Under the pieces are notes generated by a model. The model did not search any database. It was not told the origin of the DNA and was given only the letters and a program-made list of their open reading frames with translations. This document shows positions 62,401 through 64,000 of a DNA stretch of 64,000 nt, in pieces. Position numbers and translations under genes: made by a program. The DNA is from Liolophura sinensis. Its lineage: Eukaryota > Mollusca > Polyplacophora > Chitonida > Chitonidae. Every line of letters starts with the position of its first letter. Within the stretch, counting starts at the first letter, position 1. The DNA lies in contig NC_088306.1 in assembly GCF_032854445.1 (NCBI RefSeq), positions 5,390,373 to 5,454,372 of the forward strand. Direction: 5' to 3'.

Positions 62401-62989
62401 TCTCAACCAGAACCGTAGAAATAGAGACATTAGCTTTCCTGAACAAATCATTTAGTAGACGTCTTTGTGGCTTCCTATTTGAATATAGAGCTCCGCCTTC
62501 ACATGAGATTCTCTTTAATGTTTAAATGTAATCAATCCATTGTCAAGGTAACGAAGAAATGGGTTAGATCCAAAACAGCAGCATCGACTTTTTTCCATAT
62601 TAATTTTTTTTCGCCTTCTTTTGACTGTTTTCTTTTTGTTAGCTATTAATAATAGAAACACGAACAGCCGTAAGAAAGCACACATGTGCGACATGTAAAT
62701 ACTCATACTTTGATGTCAGTTTACAGTTGTAAAAGTGTAAAATATTTTTAAGGGTAGCGTTAATTAAACACCAATCGTTCAGTTAATCAGTCAATGAGGA
62801 CAGTATAGCATGACGACAAAAAACTCTGTTATATGGGAAATACATAATGAATCAAAGACGAATGCTGCTAATGTAGAAGCGGTTTGTTTTCTTTTTTTGT
62901 TGTTGTTTTTGGTCAGTTTGCTTACATTTTATGTGAATTTTGCTCTGTTCTGCTGTTAAACCAACAGCTTGTGCCTTCATGGAAGTTGA
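62401..62989. other. Intergenic, nothing recognised
   Basis: A/T-rich sequence with short T runs. No gene or clear repeat. Confidence 0.35.
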
Positions 62990-63170
62990 CCGTAACATTT
63001 TTGTTTATCTAATCCTGCTTAAGCCATGCGTGGTGCTTGGGGGAGGAGAGGCTGTAATTTGCTACTGTTTAAGCAATTACACGAACATCTAGAATAAAAC
63101 CCTGACCAAAGTAAATTGACTAATAGGCCGGGTTTCATGGGTAGTACCTGTGGCTATTTGCCAACTAACA
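62990..63170. repeat. Dispersed repeat family D
   Basis: CTAATCCTGCTTAAGCCATGCGTGG, TAGAATAAAACCCTGACC and GTAAATTGACTAATAGGCCGGG correspond to 35160-35345. Confidence 0.6.
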
Positions 63171-63194
63171 CACTGTCATCACTGGTCTGATTTT

Positions 63195-63285
63195 ACTTGT
63201 CTTCATGAGAGTTACCGGCAACTTGTCTTGAAGAGAGTTACTGGCAACTTGTCTTCATCAGAGTTACCATCAATTATCTTTATTG
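63195..63285. repeat. ~31-bp repeat, 3 units
   Basis: CTTGTCTTCATGAGAGTTACCGG, CTTGTCTTGAAGAGAGTTACTGG and CTTGTCTTCATCAGAGTTACC, spaced about 31 bp apart. Confidence 0.7.
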
Positions 63286-63894
63286 CATTGTGAGATATGC
63301 TTACCACAGGATGATGAAGTTGCCATAGACTCAAGTCAGGTATACTGTAGTCTTCAGTAGCTTGTGGCATTGCTCTTAAATGAGATTTGAACTAGCATGC
63401 AAAGTTTTGATTTTGTCACTGTAGTCTTAAACAACACTTGTAATCAAAATAAATGTATGCCACACGTTTAAGTGTAGTAAACTGTTCAAGAGTTCATTTA
63501 CATGCAAGTCTCTGTTAACAAGCCTGAGAGAATTTCGTGACCCTGGGTGAGATTATAGAATAACCTAAGACTAATGTGAACGTTATAAACTTTAAGAGTG
63601 ACTGATTATTACTGCAGTCCGCGTCGAAAGTTTGTCAGCCATATCAAGGCGTAAATATAATACATGAGTTTATATGTGAATTGTATTAACTATAGTGCAG
63701 TGCAGTTCAGTGCAGTGCAATTTGTAAACGTGCCATATGTATTTACATCACATCTTCCTGAGAATATAAAAAATGTTATTTATTTTCTTTTATGTTTGTG
63801 TGTCTTTGTTTTTTGTAATTCATTCTGTCTTCAACAGACTTATTTAGGCGGGAAATGATTCTGATAACAAAGCGAATTCACTTCGTACTGATCA
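63286..63894. other. Intergenic, nothing recognised
   Basis: No gene seen. A short GTGCAGTGCAGTTCAGTGCAG repeat lies near 63694-63718. Confidence 0.35.
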
Positions 63895-64000
63895 AGCACG
63901 CCAGCACGATGCTATGATCCAGGAGCCTCCCACCAATGCGGTCAATGTGAGTTCAAGTCCAGCTCATGCTGGCTTCCTCTGCACGAGTACGTAGAAAGGT
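63895..64000 (+). mobile_element. SINE family A, plus, cut by window edge
   Basis: ATGATCCAGGAGCCTCCCACC, CAATGCGGTCAATGTGAGTTC and AGCTCATGCTGGCTTCCTCTG. The 3' half lies outside the window. Confidence 0.85.

Overview
This is a eukaryotic nuclear window with spliced genes, GT-AG introns, short A/T-rich exon flanks, very many minisatellites and repeated tRNA-derived SINE copies with (AAAT)n tails. The gene content (AMMECR1, WDR53, PPM1L and a MINDY4B-type protein) is bilaterian. The SINE/MITE load, the frequent TACATGTA motifs and the apparent heterozygosity suggest a lophotrochozoan, most likely a marine mollusc. That placement is inference; no species-level marker was found.

Layout. Bases 1-3148: repeats and what must be intron 1 of a minus-strand AMMECR1-family gene, whose first coding exon is at 3149-3360 and whose remaining exons lie beyond the left edge. 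Bases 3361-3540: a short, CpG-rich interval that appears to be a head-to-head promoter shared with WDR53 (plus strand, coding in one exon 4705-5736). Bases 6000-19300: no recognised gene. This stretch holds a SINE, a 101-bp satellite, and a roughly 4.5-kb segment present twice in tandem (8601-13065 and 13273-17941) on either side of exactly 200 N, followed by a 143-bp array. Bases 19300-24000: repeats and MITEs downstream of PPM1L. Bases 24012-29772: PPM1L, minus strand, four coding exons that join in phase to a complete 358-residue PP2C phosphatase. Bases 29800-32600: the region between PPM1L and the next gene, with a CpG-rich stretch, a poly-G run and a 36-codon small membrane-protein ORF. 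Bases 32750-59434: a 14-exon plus-strand gene of the MINDY4/MINDY4B (FAM188B) family, 567 residues in the model. The Gln, Cys and His expected in an active MINDY deubiquitinase are all replaced, so it is a predicted pseudoenzyme. Bases 59435-64000: repeats and no recognised gene.

The most unusual structure is in MINDY4B exon 11. The 3' half of the exon, its splice donor and the start of the intron have been expanded into a 90/93-bp tandem array (53041-53640). Every unit carries the same donor in the same phase and the frame never closes within the array, so any donor could be used without breaking the protein. Many other introns of this gene carry minisatellites, several lying directly against 3' splice sites.

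The genes do not form one pathway. WDR53, PPM1L and MINDY4B all lie on human 3q, so their linkage here may be ancient macrosynteny.
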